A stretch of 64,000 nucleotides of DNA from Occallatibacter savannae (GTDB lineage: Bacteria; Acidobacteriota; Terriglobia; Terriglobales; Acidobacteriaceae), in assembly GCF_003131205.1 (NCBI RefSeq), contig NZ_QFFY01000005.1, positions 248,001 to 312,000 of the forward strand. Direction: 5' to 3'. Both the position numbers and the translations under genes were made by a program. The stretch's first letter is position 1; every line of letters begins with the position of its first letter. Below are positions 34,138 through 42,900 of the stretch, piece by piece. The notes under the pieces are model-generated. The model had not been told where the DNA came from, made no database searches, and saw nothing but the letters and a program-made list of their open reading frames with translations.

Positions 34138-35565
34138 ATGGCGGATACGGGCCGTTGGGAGGGAAGGGCGGAGCGCGCCGTTCTGGTCGGGGTAGACCTG
34201 ACGACGAGCGGACGCAAGAGCCGGCCGGCTCTTAATGGCGCGCGCCGGGCGGCAGTGCGTCCCAAGGAAGAAGATATTGAGGCGCTGAGCGGCGCGGACG
34301 GCGAGCGCCGGGAAGCGGTGGAGTCTCCGGGGCTCGATGCCGAGGAGTCGCTGGCGGAGTTTCGGGAGCTGGTGCGGAGCGCGGGCGGGGAGATTGCGGC
34401 CGAGCTGATGCAGCGGAGATCGCGGCTCGATCCGGCGACCCTGGTGGGGCAGGGCAAGGTAGAGGAGATCGCGGGTGTTGCGGCTTCGACGAATGCCGAC
34501 CTGGTGCTGTTCGATCATGATTTGAGCCCGACGCAGTTGCGAAATCTGGAGGCGGCGCTGCCTTGCCGTGTGCTGGACAGGACGCAGCTGATCCTCGACA
34601 TTTTTGCGCGGCATGCGCGAACGCGCGAGGGCCAGTTGCAGGTGGAGCTGGCGCAGCTTGAGTACATGCTGCCGCGGCTCGCAGGGCGGGGCAAGGCCAT
34701 GTCGCAGCTTGGCGGCGGCATCGGAACGCGCGGACCGGGCGAAACGCAGCTGGAGACGGATCGGCGAAAAATTCAGCGAAGAATCGATCAGCTGAAGTCG
34801 GATCTGGAGGCGGTGCGGCGCGTCAGGCGGCAGCAGCGGCAGCGGCGCGAGGCGGTTCCGGTGCCCACGGTGGCGCTGGTGGGTTACACGAACGCGGGCA
34901 AGAGCACGCTGTTCAACCGGCTGACGGGGGCGCACGTACTGCAGTCGTCGCGGATGTTCGCGACGCTCGATCCGAAGTTGCGGGCTGTAGAGTTGCCGAG
35001 CAAGCGCAAAGTGCTGTTGAGCGACACGGTGGGATTCATTCGCAATCTGCCGCACACGCTAGTGACGAGTTTTCGGGCGACTCTCGAAGAAGTAGAGCAG
35101 GCAGAGATTCTGCTGCATGTGCGCGATGCTTCGTCAGGCTATGGCGAAGAGCAGAAGGCGCAGGTGGAGAAGGTTCTCGATGAGCTTGAGGCGCTGAGCA
35201 AGCCGCACATCGAGGTTCTGAACAAAGTGGACTTGCTGGATGCGCATGAGCGCGAGGGATTAGCGGAACGGGAGCAGAATCGGCATCCCGAGGTGATGGT
35301 GTCTGCGCAGACGGGTGAGGGGCTGGATGCGCTGCTCGAGGCGATTGACAAGGTGCTGTATTCCGATCCGCTGATTGAGACGGAGATGCGTGTTCCGCAG
35401 AGCGATGGGTCGGCGCTGGCGGCGATCGATGCGGGGATGGTGGTGCATGAGCGGAAGTACGAGGGGAACTTAGTGTGGCTGAAGGTGAGCGGGCCGGCGT
35501 CGCTGGTGGGGCGGTTGCGGAAGTATCGGACGCGGGATGTAGGACCTGCGGAAGCTGGTGCTTAA
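34138..35565 (+). CDS. hflX: GTPase HflX
   Basis: From the ATG at 34138 the product is 475 residues (a TTG at 34093 would add 15). The N-terminal HflX domain (LVGVDL, ASTNADLVLFDHDLSPTQ, GTRGPGETQLETDRR) precedes the G domain: G1 VGYTNAGKSTLFN, G3 SDTVGFI, G4 NKVD. HflX binds the 50S subunit and rescues or splits stalled ribosomes. Some C-terminal sequence (ALAAIDAGMVVHERKYEGN) is the usual extension. It is co-transcribed with hfq. Confidence 0.96.
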   Translation: MADTGRWEGRAERAVLVGVDLTTSGRKSRPALNGARRAAVRPKEEDIEALSGADGERREAVESPGLDAEESLAEFRELVRSAGGEIAAELMQRRSRLDPATLVGQGKVEEIAGVAASTNADLVLFDHDLSPTQLRNLEAALPCRVLDRTQLILDIFARHARTREGQLQVELAQLEYMLPRLAGRGKAMSQLGGGIGTRGPGETQLETDRRKIQRRIDQLKSDLEAVRRVRRQQRQRREAVPVPTVALVGYTNAGKSTLFNRLTGAHVLQSSRMFATLDPKLRAVELPSKRKVLLSDTVGFIRNLPHTLVTSFRATLEEVEQAEILLHVRDASSGYGEEQKAQVEKVLDELEALSKPHIEVLNKVDLLDAHEREGLAEREQNRHPEVMVSAQTGEGLDALLEAIDKVLYSDPLIETEMRVPQSDGSALAAIDAGMVVHERKYEGNLVWLKVSGPASLVGRLRKYRTRDVGPAEAGA

Positions 35566-35626
35566 CTTGGCTGATGGTTTCATGCGATAGGCTTGCTTCG
35601 TGCCCGGATCGCGCCTCCGACTTCCG

Positions 35627-36532
35627 ATGAGTTTCAAAACCGTCAGCTCTGATGACGGCAGCATGTTCGCGTGCATCGGGCGGAGGGTGAACGTCTTCAG
35701 CGCGGCCTCAGGTGAGCGAGTGCTTTCTAGTCGCCCATTTCCAGATCCCTCATATGCGGCCTTCTCTCCCACCAACAGGGAACTTGCGCTCGCCTTTACT
35801 GACGGGCGCGTGCTGATCGTCGACCTTCCAGAAGGCAACGTCATGCGTGATCTCAAGAAGCAGAAAGAAGGGGAAGGAACGGAGATATTCTTCTCTCCTG
35901 ATGGCACGCAGCTTATTCATGGTATCCGGAAAGGTTTGGTGGCGAAGAGGGAAGTGCAGGGCAAAGGAGTCGACACACGGCAGTTTCCAGGGGAGATGAT
36001 TGACCGTCTCTCAACGGATTCTCTCAAGCGTCTCTGGTTGATCGAACATCGAAGTATCCTCCGGTCGGAACAAGAGCTGCGGGACTGGGACTATTTGGCT
36101 CTATATAAATGGCCTCTGTTCAGCCACGAACCAAAATTGTTCGCAATGAAGCTTTACATGGAATCTGCCACCATCTCGCCAGACGGAACGCGTATTTGTC
36201 TGATCTGCTGGAGCCGTGGAGAGAAAAAGAAGGTCCGCATCCTGCAGATCTCCGACGGCACGTTTCTCTCGCACGTGGCCGATTATGAAACTGGCGGAAC
36301 TGGAAGCGAAATCGCATGGTCGGCAGACAGCACCCTGATCGGCGTAGTTCAGAAGGAACGTTTTGTTTTCTATCAAGCATCTGAACTCGAGATGATTGCC
36401 GATCTGCCGTGCCGTTATCCAAGCAGTATTTGTTTCCTGCCGAATCAAGATTTGGTTGTGCTCGGCACATGGAATGCTTCGGTGCTTGCGAGCGTTCCAG
36501 ACGTGCTGAAGGGCAAGGTGAAACTGAAATGA
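35627..36532 (+). CDS. WD40-like beta-propeller protein
   Basis: From the ATG at 35627 the product is 301 residues (a GTG at 35600 would add nine). Repeats with the SxDG/SPDG turn are visible: TVSSDDGSMFACIGRRVNVF, FSPTNRELALAF, FFSPDGTQLIHG, ISPDGTRICLI, WSADSTLIGVV. No signal peptide is seen, so it is probably cytoplasmic. No catalytic residues are evident. It overlaps the Nudix gene by four bases (ATGA), so the two are probably co-translated. Its codon usage is less GC-biased than that of hflX. Confidence 0.7.
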   Translation: MSFKTVSSDDGSMFACIGRRVNVFSAASGERVLSSRPFPDPSYAAFSPTNRELALAFTDGRVLIVDLPEGNVMRDLKKQKEGEGTEIFFSPDGTQLIHGIRKGLVAKREVQGKGVDTRQFPGEMIDRLSTDSLKRLWLIEHRSILRSEQELRDWDYLALYKWPLFSHEPKLFAMKLYMESATISPDGTRICLICWSRGEKKKVRILQISDGTFLSHVADYETGGTGSEIAWSADSTLIGVVQKERFVFYQASELEMIADLPCRYPSSICFLPNQDLVVLGTWNASVLASVPDVLKGKVKLK

Positions 36533-37125
36533 CGTTTTCGGATCCGAGGAGAAGTCCGGTGAATCAAACCCACTCGATCGCTAGGCTCGAAAGCCGTGAG
36601 ATCTATCGCAACCAGTGGCTGCGGCTGCGCGAGGACCGGATTCTGCGCTCGAATGGGAAGGAAGGGATCTACAGCGTCGTGGATAAGGACGACTGCGCGG
36701 CGATCATTCCACTGCAGGATGGGACGGTGTGGCTGGTAGAGCAGTTTCGCTACACCATTCAGGAGCGAGCGCTGGAGATTCCGCAGGGCGGATGGGAGCG
36801 GGAGATCCATGATCCTGAGGAACTGGCGCGCGGCGAACTGAAGGAAGAGACGGGACTGCACGCGGCGGAGATGACCTACCTTGGGTTTCTGTGGATCGCG
36901 TATGGCTTCGCCCAGCAGAAGCAGCATGTGTTTCTGGCGACCGGATTGACGATGCAGGAGCGCGATCCGGATGAAGAAGAACACGACATGATCATCCACA
37001 CGGTTCCGGTTGCGGAGTTCGAGCAGATGATGGTGGACGGGCGGATTCGGGATGCGTCGACGGTGGGGGCGTGGGGGCTGTATCTGATGTCACAGCGGTC
37101 AGTGGTCAGGAAAGGCAGCCGGTAG
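36529..37125 (+). CDS. Nudix hydrolase (ADP-ribose pyrophosphatase-like)
   Basis: From the ATG at 36529 the product is 198 residues. The fold is that of NudF/ADPRase: NQWLRLREDRIL, SVVDKDDCAAIIPL, LVEQFRYTIQERALEIPQGG and the Nudix helix PEELARGELKEETGL. In that helix the usual Arg of REUXEE is Gly (ARGELKEETG) and the preceding Glu of GX5E appears replaced, while the metal-binding ELKEE glutamates are kept. The predicted reaction is hydrolysis of a nucleoside diphosphate sugar. SD AAGGTG lies inside the upstream gene. Confidence 0.85.
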   Translation: MTFSDPRRSPVNQTHSIARLESREIYRNQWLRLREDRILRSNGKEGIYSVVDKDDCAAIIPLQDGTVWLVEQFRYTIQERALEIPQGGWEREIHDPEELARGELKEETGLHAAEMTYLGFLWIAYGFAQQKQHVFLATGLTMQERDPDEEEHDMIIHTVPVAEFEQMMVDGRIRDASTVGAWGLYLMSQRSVVRKGSR

Positions 37126-37205
37126 CCAGGAGCCGGTAGCTTGTAGCCGACGGACTTCAGGTGGCAGAGCCGGAACTACCGGCTACGAGCTAAAGGCTAC
37201 CGGCT
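37117..37205. repeat. Inverted heptamer array AGCCNNT
   Basis: AGCCGGT, AGCCAGG, AGCCGGT, AGCTTGT, AGCCGAC run in 7-base register, and about 30 bases later ACCGGCT, ACGAGCT, AAAGGCT, ACCGGCT run as the inverted set. The array fills the gap between the convergent Nudix and M13 genes and overlaps the end of the Nudix coding region. Confidence 0.85.
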
Positions 37206-37208
37206 CTC

Positions 37209-39263
37209 TCACCAGATTTGGACGCGGGCGTTGGGGGCGAGGTAGAGCTTTTCGTCGGGTTTGATGTCGAAGGCTTTGTACCACTCGTTTTGATTGCGGA
37301 CTTCGAAGACGCGCCAGTGGTCGGGGGAGTGCGTGTCGGTGAGGACTTCGTTGCGCAGCGCTGAGGGGCGCAGCTTCTCTGCCCACGACTGGGCGAACGC
37401 GAGATAGAACTGCTGATCGCCGGTGAAGCCGTTCTCTTCGGGAGCGGTCTGACCTTTCAATGAGGCTTTGTAGGCGTCGTAGGCTGCGGCGAGGCCGGCA
37501 TCGTCGGCTATGTTTTCGGCGAGGGTCTGTTTGCCGTTGAGCGCGAGATCGGGGAAGGGCTTGTAGGCGTCGTACTGCTTCGCGAGGCGGTCGGTGACCG
37601 CGTTGAAGTGCGCGAAATCGTCCTTCGTCCACCAGTTGCGGAGGCGGCCCTTGGAGTCGAACGCGCTGCCTTCGCTGTCAAAGGTGTGGCTGATTTCGTG
37701 CCCGATGACTGCGCCAATGGCTCCGTAGTTCGCTGCTGCTGGGGCTTTCGCGTCGAAGGACGGGATTTGGAGGATGGCAGCGGGGAAGTTGAGCGAGTTC
37801 TGCAGAGGCAGGTTCACGGCGTTGATGGTTTGCGGCGCCATGCACCAGCGTTTGCGGTCGACCATGGTGCCGATGAGGGCGCGTTCGCGCTGGTACTGTG
37901 CAATGCGGCTGCGCGAGAGGTTGCCGATGATGTCGTCGGGTTTTACTTCGAAGTTCTCCTCGTCCCATTTATCCGGATAACCGATGCCGACGTAGAGAGC
38001 TTCGAGCTTGGCGATGGCCTGGGCCTTGGTTGCGGGCGCCATCCAGGTGATTCCTTCGAGGCGCTGGCGGTACACGGCGATGAGGTTTGAAACCATCGCC
38101 TGCACCTGGGCCTTGGTCTGGGGCGGGAAGTAGCGCTGGACGTAGAGGCGGCCGAGTTCGCTGGGAAGGTGGGCGTCGGTGACGGCGACGGCGCGCTTCC
38201 AGCGTGGCTGCTGCACGGAAACTCCGTTCAGGGTCTTGCCCCAGAAGGCGAATTGCTCTTCGGCGAAGGGTTTGGGGAGAACCGACGCGAACTCGTCGAT
38301 GGCATGGAAGGCGAGCCAGTCTTTCCAGTCCTGGAGCGGCGTGGAGGCGACGAGCGCGGACTCTCCGGTGAAGGCGCTGGGCTGCCAGACGTAGAAGTCG
38401 GGCTGCTTGTCGAGACCAGCGCCGCGGAAGTACTCGGACCAGTCGAGGCCCGGGGCTTTGGAGGCGAAGTCGGCGGCCTTCCAGATGTTGTTGGCCTTAT
38501 GGACGTCATTGTCTTCGGCGAGAGTCCAGTGGGTCTGCGCGATGGCGTGCTCGAGAGCTACGATGCGCTTTGCGCGGTCTTCAGGGTTATCGAGGCCGGC
38601 GAGCTTGAGGAGAGTGGCGATGTGCTGTTCGTATTTGGTGCGGATCTCGCGCATCGACTCGCTGTCGGATAGATAGTATTCGCGGTCGGGAAGGACGATG
38701 CCGCCCTGCATGAGGTAGGCGTGGTAGTGGTCGGAGTCGTCGAAGCCGGGGGCGACCCACATGCCGAAGAGATTGTCGGTGTGGAAGTTGGTCATGTTGA
38801 GCGCATCGACGTCGGCGCGAAGAGTTTCGCCGAGGGAGCGGGCGAGCTGGCGCTTGTCGGAGATAGCAGCGATGGCTTTGAGGCGCGGCTCGAGCGGCTT
38901 GAGGCCGACAGCTTCGATGGCGGTCTCGTCCATGTAGGAGTGGTAGAGATCGGCGATTCGGCGGGAGTTGGAATCCTGCGCTTTGGCGGCGGCGAGGATC
39001 AAATCTTGAAGGCTTTGCTCGTGCTGGTCGTAGATGTCGGAAGCGGGGCTCTCGCCGGCGCGATCGGGACGGATCTCCGCGTTCTTTTCCCAGGCGCCGT
39101 TGGCATAAAGGTAAAACTCATCGCCGGGGCGGACGGACTTGTCCATATAGGAGGGAACAACGGCGGGGCCGTGGGCGGGGGGCGCTTGGGGGAGGGCGGA
39201 GGTGGCTAGAAGAATTGCGGCGGAGCAGAGGAGGAATTGGATTGCGCTACGGATGGCTTTCAA
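37209..39263 (-). CDS. M13-family zinc metallopeptidase (neprilysin/PepO-like)
   Basis: A 684-residue exported peptidase. The TTG start at 39263 is supported by GGAG six bases upstream. After a signal peptide (IQFLLCSAAILLATSA) come the M13 N-domain (RPGDEFYLYANGAWE) and the catalytic part with HEISH (522-526) and ENIAD (Glu583 as third zinc ligand). The usual C-terminal CxxW reads RVQIW, so the terminal disulfide cysteine is absent. It would cleave small peptides in the periplasm. Similar enzymes are common in acidobacteria and related soil bacteria. Confidence 0.95.
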   Translation of the reverse strand: MKAIRSAIQFLLCSAAILLATSALPQAPPAHGPAVVPSYMDKSVRPGDEFYLYANGAWEKNAEIRPDRAGESPASDIYDQHEQSLQDLILAAAKAQDSNSRRIADLYHSYMDETAIEAVGLKPLEPRLKAIAAISDKRQLARSLGETLRADVDALNMTNFHTDNLFGMWVAPGFDDSDHYHAYLMQGGIVLPDREYYLSDSESMREIRTKYEQHIATLLKLAGLDNPEDRAKRIVALEHAIAQTHWTLAEDNDVHKANNIWKAADFASKAPGLDWSEYFRGAGLDKQPDFYVWQPSAFTGESALVASTPLQDWKDWLAFHAIDEFASVLPKPFAEEQFAFWGKTLNGVSVQQPRWKRAVAVTDAHLPSELGRLYVQRYFPPQTKAQVQAMVSNLIAVYRQRLEGITWMAPATKAQAIAKLEALYVGIGYPDKWDEENFEVKPDDIIGNLSRSRIAQYQRERALIGTMVDRKRWCMAPQTINAVNLPLQNSLNFPAAILQIPSFDAKAPAAANYGAIGAVIGHEISHTFDSEGSAFDSKGRLRNWWTKDDFAHFNAVTDRLAKQYDAYKPFPDLALNGKQTLAENIADDAGLAAAYDAYKASLKGQTAPEENGFTGDQQFYLAFAQSWAEKLRPSALRNEVLTDTHSPDHWRVFEVRNQNEWYKAFDIKPDEKLYLAPNARVQIW

Positions 39264-39350
39264 GAGGACTCCACGATGAGGTGAACCAACGGAATGCTAC
39301 ATCAGGCCAGCAGAGAAGCTGTGTGATTTGGGATGAGTGGACGGGGAGAA

Positions 39351-39393
39351 GGGACTAGGGACTAAGGGACTAGGGAAAAGGGAGTGGGGACTA
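39351..39393. repeat. Short tandem array based on GGGACTA
   Basis: GGGACTA, GGGACTAA, GGGACTA, GGGAAAA, then GGGACTA again, near-heptameric units in the gap between the M13 and phosphoesterase genes. The register slips once by one base. Confidence 0.7.
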
Positions 39394-39407
39394 TGTTCCC
39401 TCACGGG

Positions 39408-40376
39408 TCACTTGAGGTTGAAGAATTCGCCCATGTCCGAGGAGATGGCTGCGGTAGCGGGTGGGTTGGGGAGGCTGAGGACTTCCATCACGGTGCGGAG
39501 GAGGTTCTGGTGCTGGTATGCGTTTTTTGTGGTCTGGGTATAGCCGGCTTTAACGATGGGTCCCCAGAGGGCGCAGACGACGTGGCCTCCGCCGTTGGCG
39601 ATGTCGATGCCTGAAGACTCGTCGAAGACGACAATGAGCAGGCCGTCGCCGCCGGTCTGGAAGGCGGGATTGGCCGCGAGCGGACCGATGATGTTGGACT
39701 GGAGCCAGGTGTCGGCGGCCTGGGGGGTGCCGTTGTGCGCGTCGTCGTTGAGGTTGGGGACGACGAAGGAGAATGCAGGCAGGGTTTTGTTGTTGACGTC
39801 CGAGGTGAACTGGGTGAACGGCTGGATGACCTGGTTGGCGACCTGCTGGTTGGAGGCGACGTCAGACAGCAGCGCGAACGGGTTGTGGCGGATCACATAG
39901 AGACCGGTGTTGCCGCCGAGGTAGCCGGCGGTGATGCCTTCGGCGTAGACCTTGAAGCTCATCTTTTGAGCGAGCATGCGACGGGCGATGCTGTCGACGT
40001 TCTGTACCTGAAGCGAGCTGTCGTCGAAGGTGACGGGCTGGCCGGTGGTCAGCATGAAGTAGTTGGGGATGGAGGGGTGCGCGTCGGCGAAGTAGTTATT
40101 GGCGAGAGCGCCGGCCTTGATCATGGCGTTGAGGTGCGGCCATGCAGGGTTGGCTGCGACGGTGGGGTAGGCCTGGTTTTCTTCCATCACGAGTACGACG
40201 TGCTGGCTGGTGGGCATGCCGGTGGTGGGTGCGGGGGGCGTCGGCGAGGGGGAGGCGGGTGAGTTTGCGGAGATGGAGGCACTGCCGCCGCATCCGGCGA
40301 ATAGAGAAGTGAGAACGAGCAGGAGCGCGGGGAGAAGAGCTGAGAAGAGAGGTCGGCAAGGGGTGTGGGAGTTCAT
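39408..40376 (-). CDS. Phosphoesterase-family lipoprotein (PF04185-like)
   Basis: From the ATG at 40376 the product is 322 residues. The signal peptide ends in a lipobox (SLFAGC), so it is a lipoprotein. The mature domain is of the phospholipase C/acid phosphatase phosphoesterase type: HVVLVMEENQAYPTV, HPSIPNYFMLTTGQ, SFVVPNLNDDAHNG, LLIVVFDESSG, GGGHVVCALWGP and YQHQNLLRTVMEVL. EENxxY, PNYxxxxTG, DxxH and FDE are the metal and nucleophile motifs of that superfamily. The substrate could be phospholipid or a phosphomonoester. Confidence 0.88.
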   Translation of the reverse strand: MNSHTPCRPLFSALLPALLLVLTSLFAGCGGSASISANSPASPSPTPPAPTTGMPTSQHVVLVMEENQAYPTVAANPAWPHLNAMIKAGALANNYFADAHPSIPNYFMLTTGQPVTFDDSSLQVQNVDSIARRMLAQKMSFKVYAEGITAGYLGGNTGLYVIRHNPFALLSDVASNQQVANQVIQPFTQFTSDVNNKTLPAFSFVVPNLNDDAHNGTPQAADTWLQSNIIGPLAANPAFQTGGDGLLIVVFDESSGIDIANGGGHVVCALWGPIVKAGYTQTTKNAYQHQNLLRTVMEVLSLPNPPATAAISSDMGEFFNLK

Positions 40377-40523
40377 GAAAATCCGCCTGTTCTCCATAGG
40401 GTGGGCCCGCAGGAGGGTGCGCGCAGAGCAGAGACTCGCGCACAGCAACTTGGATGCGGGTTCAGGATTCGCTGGATAGCGCGGCTGAATTAAGATGCAG
40501 TCATCTTTGGAGGCAAGCGGGAG

Positions 40524-42119
40524 ATGCAAGGGGTTCGACTGGCAGCAGTGTGGGTGATCGTGGGGCTGGGGTGGATGTTGCCAGTACCGGCTGGCGCGCA
40601 GGAGCGACAGGCGCAGACACCGGCAGCGCAGCAGTCGGGGCAGAAGCCGCATGAAGGCGGGGAGGATCAGAAGGACGGCAAGGAGACGGCAGTTCCGCCG
40701 GAGAAGAGCTCCGTTACGCAACATGAGCTGGCGCTTGGAGGCAAATCACTGAAGTACACGGCGACGGCGGGGACTCTGCTGATTCGGGATGAAGAGGACA
40801 AGCCGTACGGCAGCATGTTCTATGTGGCTTACACGCTGGATGGGGCGGAGGCGGGGACGCGGCCGGTGAGTTTTCTGTATAACGGCGGACCGGGATCGGC
40901 AACGTTATGGTTGCATATGGGTTCGTTCTCGCCTGTACGCGTTGAGACGGACAGTCCGAATCCAACTGCGGGGCCACCGTTCAAGCTGATTCCGAATCAG
41001 TATTCGCTGCTGGACAAGACTGACCTGGTATTTGTGGATGCGCCGCTGACGGGGTATTCGCGTGCGGTGGGTAAGGGACAGGCGAAGGACTTCAACGGTG
41101 TTGACGCGGACCTGAAGGCGTTCGACCGGTTTATTGCACGATATATTTCGCTGAATCAGCGGTGGAACTCGCCGAAGTTTCTGATTGGCGAGTCGTACGG
41201 GACGACGCGCTCGGCGGGGCTGTCGGATCTGCTGGCGAATGACGGCATTCAGTTGAATGGAATTGTGCTGGTCTCGTCGATATTGAACTATGCGATCCGG
41301 TCGCCGGGCTACGACATGCTCTACATCGGCAATGTGCCAAGCTATGCAGCGGCGGCATGGTACTTCAACAAGGTGCAGAACAAGCCGCCGGATATTGCGA
41401 CGTGGGTGCAGCAGGCGCGGGAGTTTGCGTCGGGGCCGTATGCGCAGGCGCTGTTTCAGGGAGACAAAGTGCCGGCGGCGCAACTGGACTCGGTTGCGAA
41501 GGAGATGAGCCGGCTCACGGGGCTGAGTGAGCAGTACATCAAGGAAGCGAACCTGCGGGTGTCGCCGACGCGGTTTCGGAAGGAAGTGATGCGCGGGGAT
41601 CGGCGGACACTGGGGCGGTATGACATGCGGTTCGAAGGGGTCGATGCGGATGCGGCTGGGGAGAACCCGGCCTACGATGCGTCGTCGACGGGGATTACGG
41701 GAGCCTTTGTTGCGGCGGTTCACGACTACCTGGAGCGGGAGCTTAAGTACGAGACGACAGACGCGTATCGGCCGAGTGCTGGGTCGATCGGCCAGTGGGA
41801 GTGGAAGCACAAGCCGGCGAGTGGAGGCCAGGGGCAGGGCGGCGAGCAACTGGCTCCGTGGGTGGCGGGGGATCTCGGCGAGGCGATGCGGAAGAATCCG
41901 CATCTGAAGGTGTTTTCGGCAAACGGGTATTTCGATCTGGCGACGCCGTTTTATCTGACGGAGTATGACCTGGACCACATGATGCTGGAGCCGGAGCTAC
42001 GGGGGAATGTGCAGTTCGGGTATTACCCATCTGGACACATGATTTATCTGAATGTGGATTCGCTGAAGCAGCTGCGGGCGGATGTGGCGAGGTTTATCGA
42101 GGGGGCGGCGAAGCGCTGA
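40524..42119 (+). CDS. S10 serine carboxypeptidase
   Basis: A 531-residue exported peptidase. A signal peptide (MQGVRLAAVWVIVGLGWML) and a Gln/Pro-rich linker precede the S10 domain: oxyanion NGGPGSAT (120-127), nucleophile Ser224 in IGESYGTT, Asp471 in NGYFDLATPF and His505 in YPSGHMIYL. S10 enzymes remove C-terminal residues at acidic pH, which fits an acidophilic soil organism. A near-perfect SD (GGAG) lies just before the ATG. It is divergent from the phosphoesterase gene. Confidence 0.95.
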   Translation: MQGVRLAAVWVIVGLGWMLPVPAGAQERQAQTPAAQQSGQKPHEGGEDQKDGKETAVPPEKSSVTQHELALGGKSLKYTATAGTLLIRDEEDKPYGSMFYVAYTLDGAEAGTRPVSFLYNGGPGSATLWLHMGSFSPVRVETDSPNPTAGPPFKLIPNQYSLLDKTDLVFVDAPLTGYSRAVGKGQAKDFNGVDADLKAFDRFIARYISLNQRWNSPKFLIGESYGTTRSAGLSDLLANDGIQLNGIVLVSSILNYAIRSPGYDMLYIGNVPSYAAAAWYFNKVQNKPPDIATWVQQAREFASGPYAQALFQGDKVPAAQLDSVAKEMSRLTGLSEQYIKEANLRVSPTRFRKEVMRGDRRTLGRYDMRFEGVDADAAGENPAYDASSTGITGAFVAAVHDYLERELKYETTDAYRPSAGSIGQWEWKHKPASGGQGQGGEQLAPWVAGDLGEAMRKNPHLKVFSANGYFDLATPFYLTEYDLDHMMLEPELRGNVQFGYYPSGHMIYLNVDSLKQLRADVARFIEGAAKR

Positions 42120-42125
42120 TCCGGA

Positions 42126-42162
42126 TCCCAGGTCTCCAAAAGCGGGAGACCTGGGGCACCCG
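42126..42162 (+). repeat. GGGGCACCC-flanked hairpin, copy B
   Basis: Stem CCCAGGTCTCC / GGAGACCTGGG (11 bp, perfect), loop AAAAGCG, then GCACCCG. It lies in the convergent gap between the S10 and LTXXQ genes. Confidence 0.9.
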
Positions 42163-42174
42163 AGCTTGTCTGTT

Positions 42175-42672
42175 TTAGTTCTGGGGCTGAGGGGAGGAGT
42201 TGTCGGAGGGAGGAGGCGGGGGCGCGCCGGGGCCGCCCATTGAGCGATTGCGGCGCATCCGTTCCTGCATGGCCTCGAACTTCTGTTTCTGGTCGTCGTT
42301 CAGCAGAGCCTTGATGGAGTTGCTGGTGCCTTCCATGATGCTGCGGGCCTGGGTGCGGCGATCTTCAGGAGCGGCGGACTGGTCCTGCATGAGGGCCTGC
42401 ATCTTCTGCTGGCGCTCGACGAGGAGCGGCTTGATCTGGGTCTGCTGATCGGTGGTCAGATTGAGTTCGCGGGTGAGGCGCTCGAGCTGGCGATCGGGGT
42501 CCATGCGCATGCCGCGTGCGCCGGGGCCTTGTGGGGGAGGGCCGGCCTGGTTCTGGTCCTGACTTGGAGTGCTGGTTGGGGGAGGGGGAGGGGTGTCCTG
42601 AGCGAGTGCGGCCAGTGTGCCGCCAAAGGTGAGGAGGCCGCCGAGGGCCATGGTGATCAATCTAGTTTTCAT
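42175..42672 (-). CDS. Periplasmic LTXXQ (Spy/CpxP-like) protein
   Basis: A 165-residue exported protein. The signal peptide is MKTRLITMALGGLLTFGGT. The mature part is helical with two LTxxQ-like motifs (LNLTTDQQTQIKPLL and LLNDDQKQKFEAMQERM) between Pro/Gln-rich ends (DTPPPPPTSTPSQ, GAPPPPPSDN). Spy/CpxP-type proteins are periplasmic chaperones or metal-stress proteins. No two-component genes are adjacent, so regulation is unknown. Confidence 0.75.
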   Translation of the reverse strand: MKTRLITMALGGLLTFGGTLAALAQDTPPPPPTSTPSQDQNQAGPPPQGPGARGMRMDPDRQLERLTRELNLTTDQQTQIKPLLVERQQKMQALMQDQSAAPEDRRTQARSIMEGTSNSIKALLNDDQKQKFEAMQERMRRNRSMGGPGAPPPPPSDNSSPQPQN

Positions 42673-42900
42673 ATAGGTTCTGAAATCCTCCGATTCTGCG
42701 CGAGGCCGGTGATGCCGGGTTGTTCGCGTCTACCGCGGGCGGTGGTGCTGCCGCGCAGAACGTACAGCAGGGTAGACGCGGATTCGCGGAGCAAGATGCG
42801 GTGAGGTTGCGGATTTCATGTGGTCGCTGCCGGATGTAAACGTGATCTGCTGGGGCTAAGAGGCCGCAGGTTATCTGGAATCTGCGGCTTCGGCGGCGTG

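Noticed and set aside
40905..41978. Long Arg-rich frame antisense to the S10 peptidase gene
   Set aside because: Shadow of a gene with a complete catalytic triad; composition (Arg, Pro, His) is typical of antisense frames.
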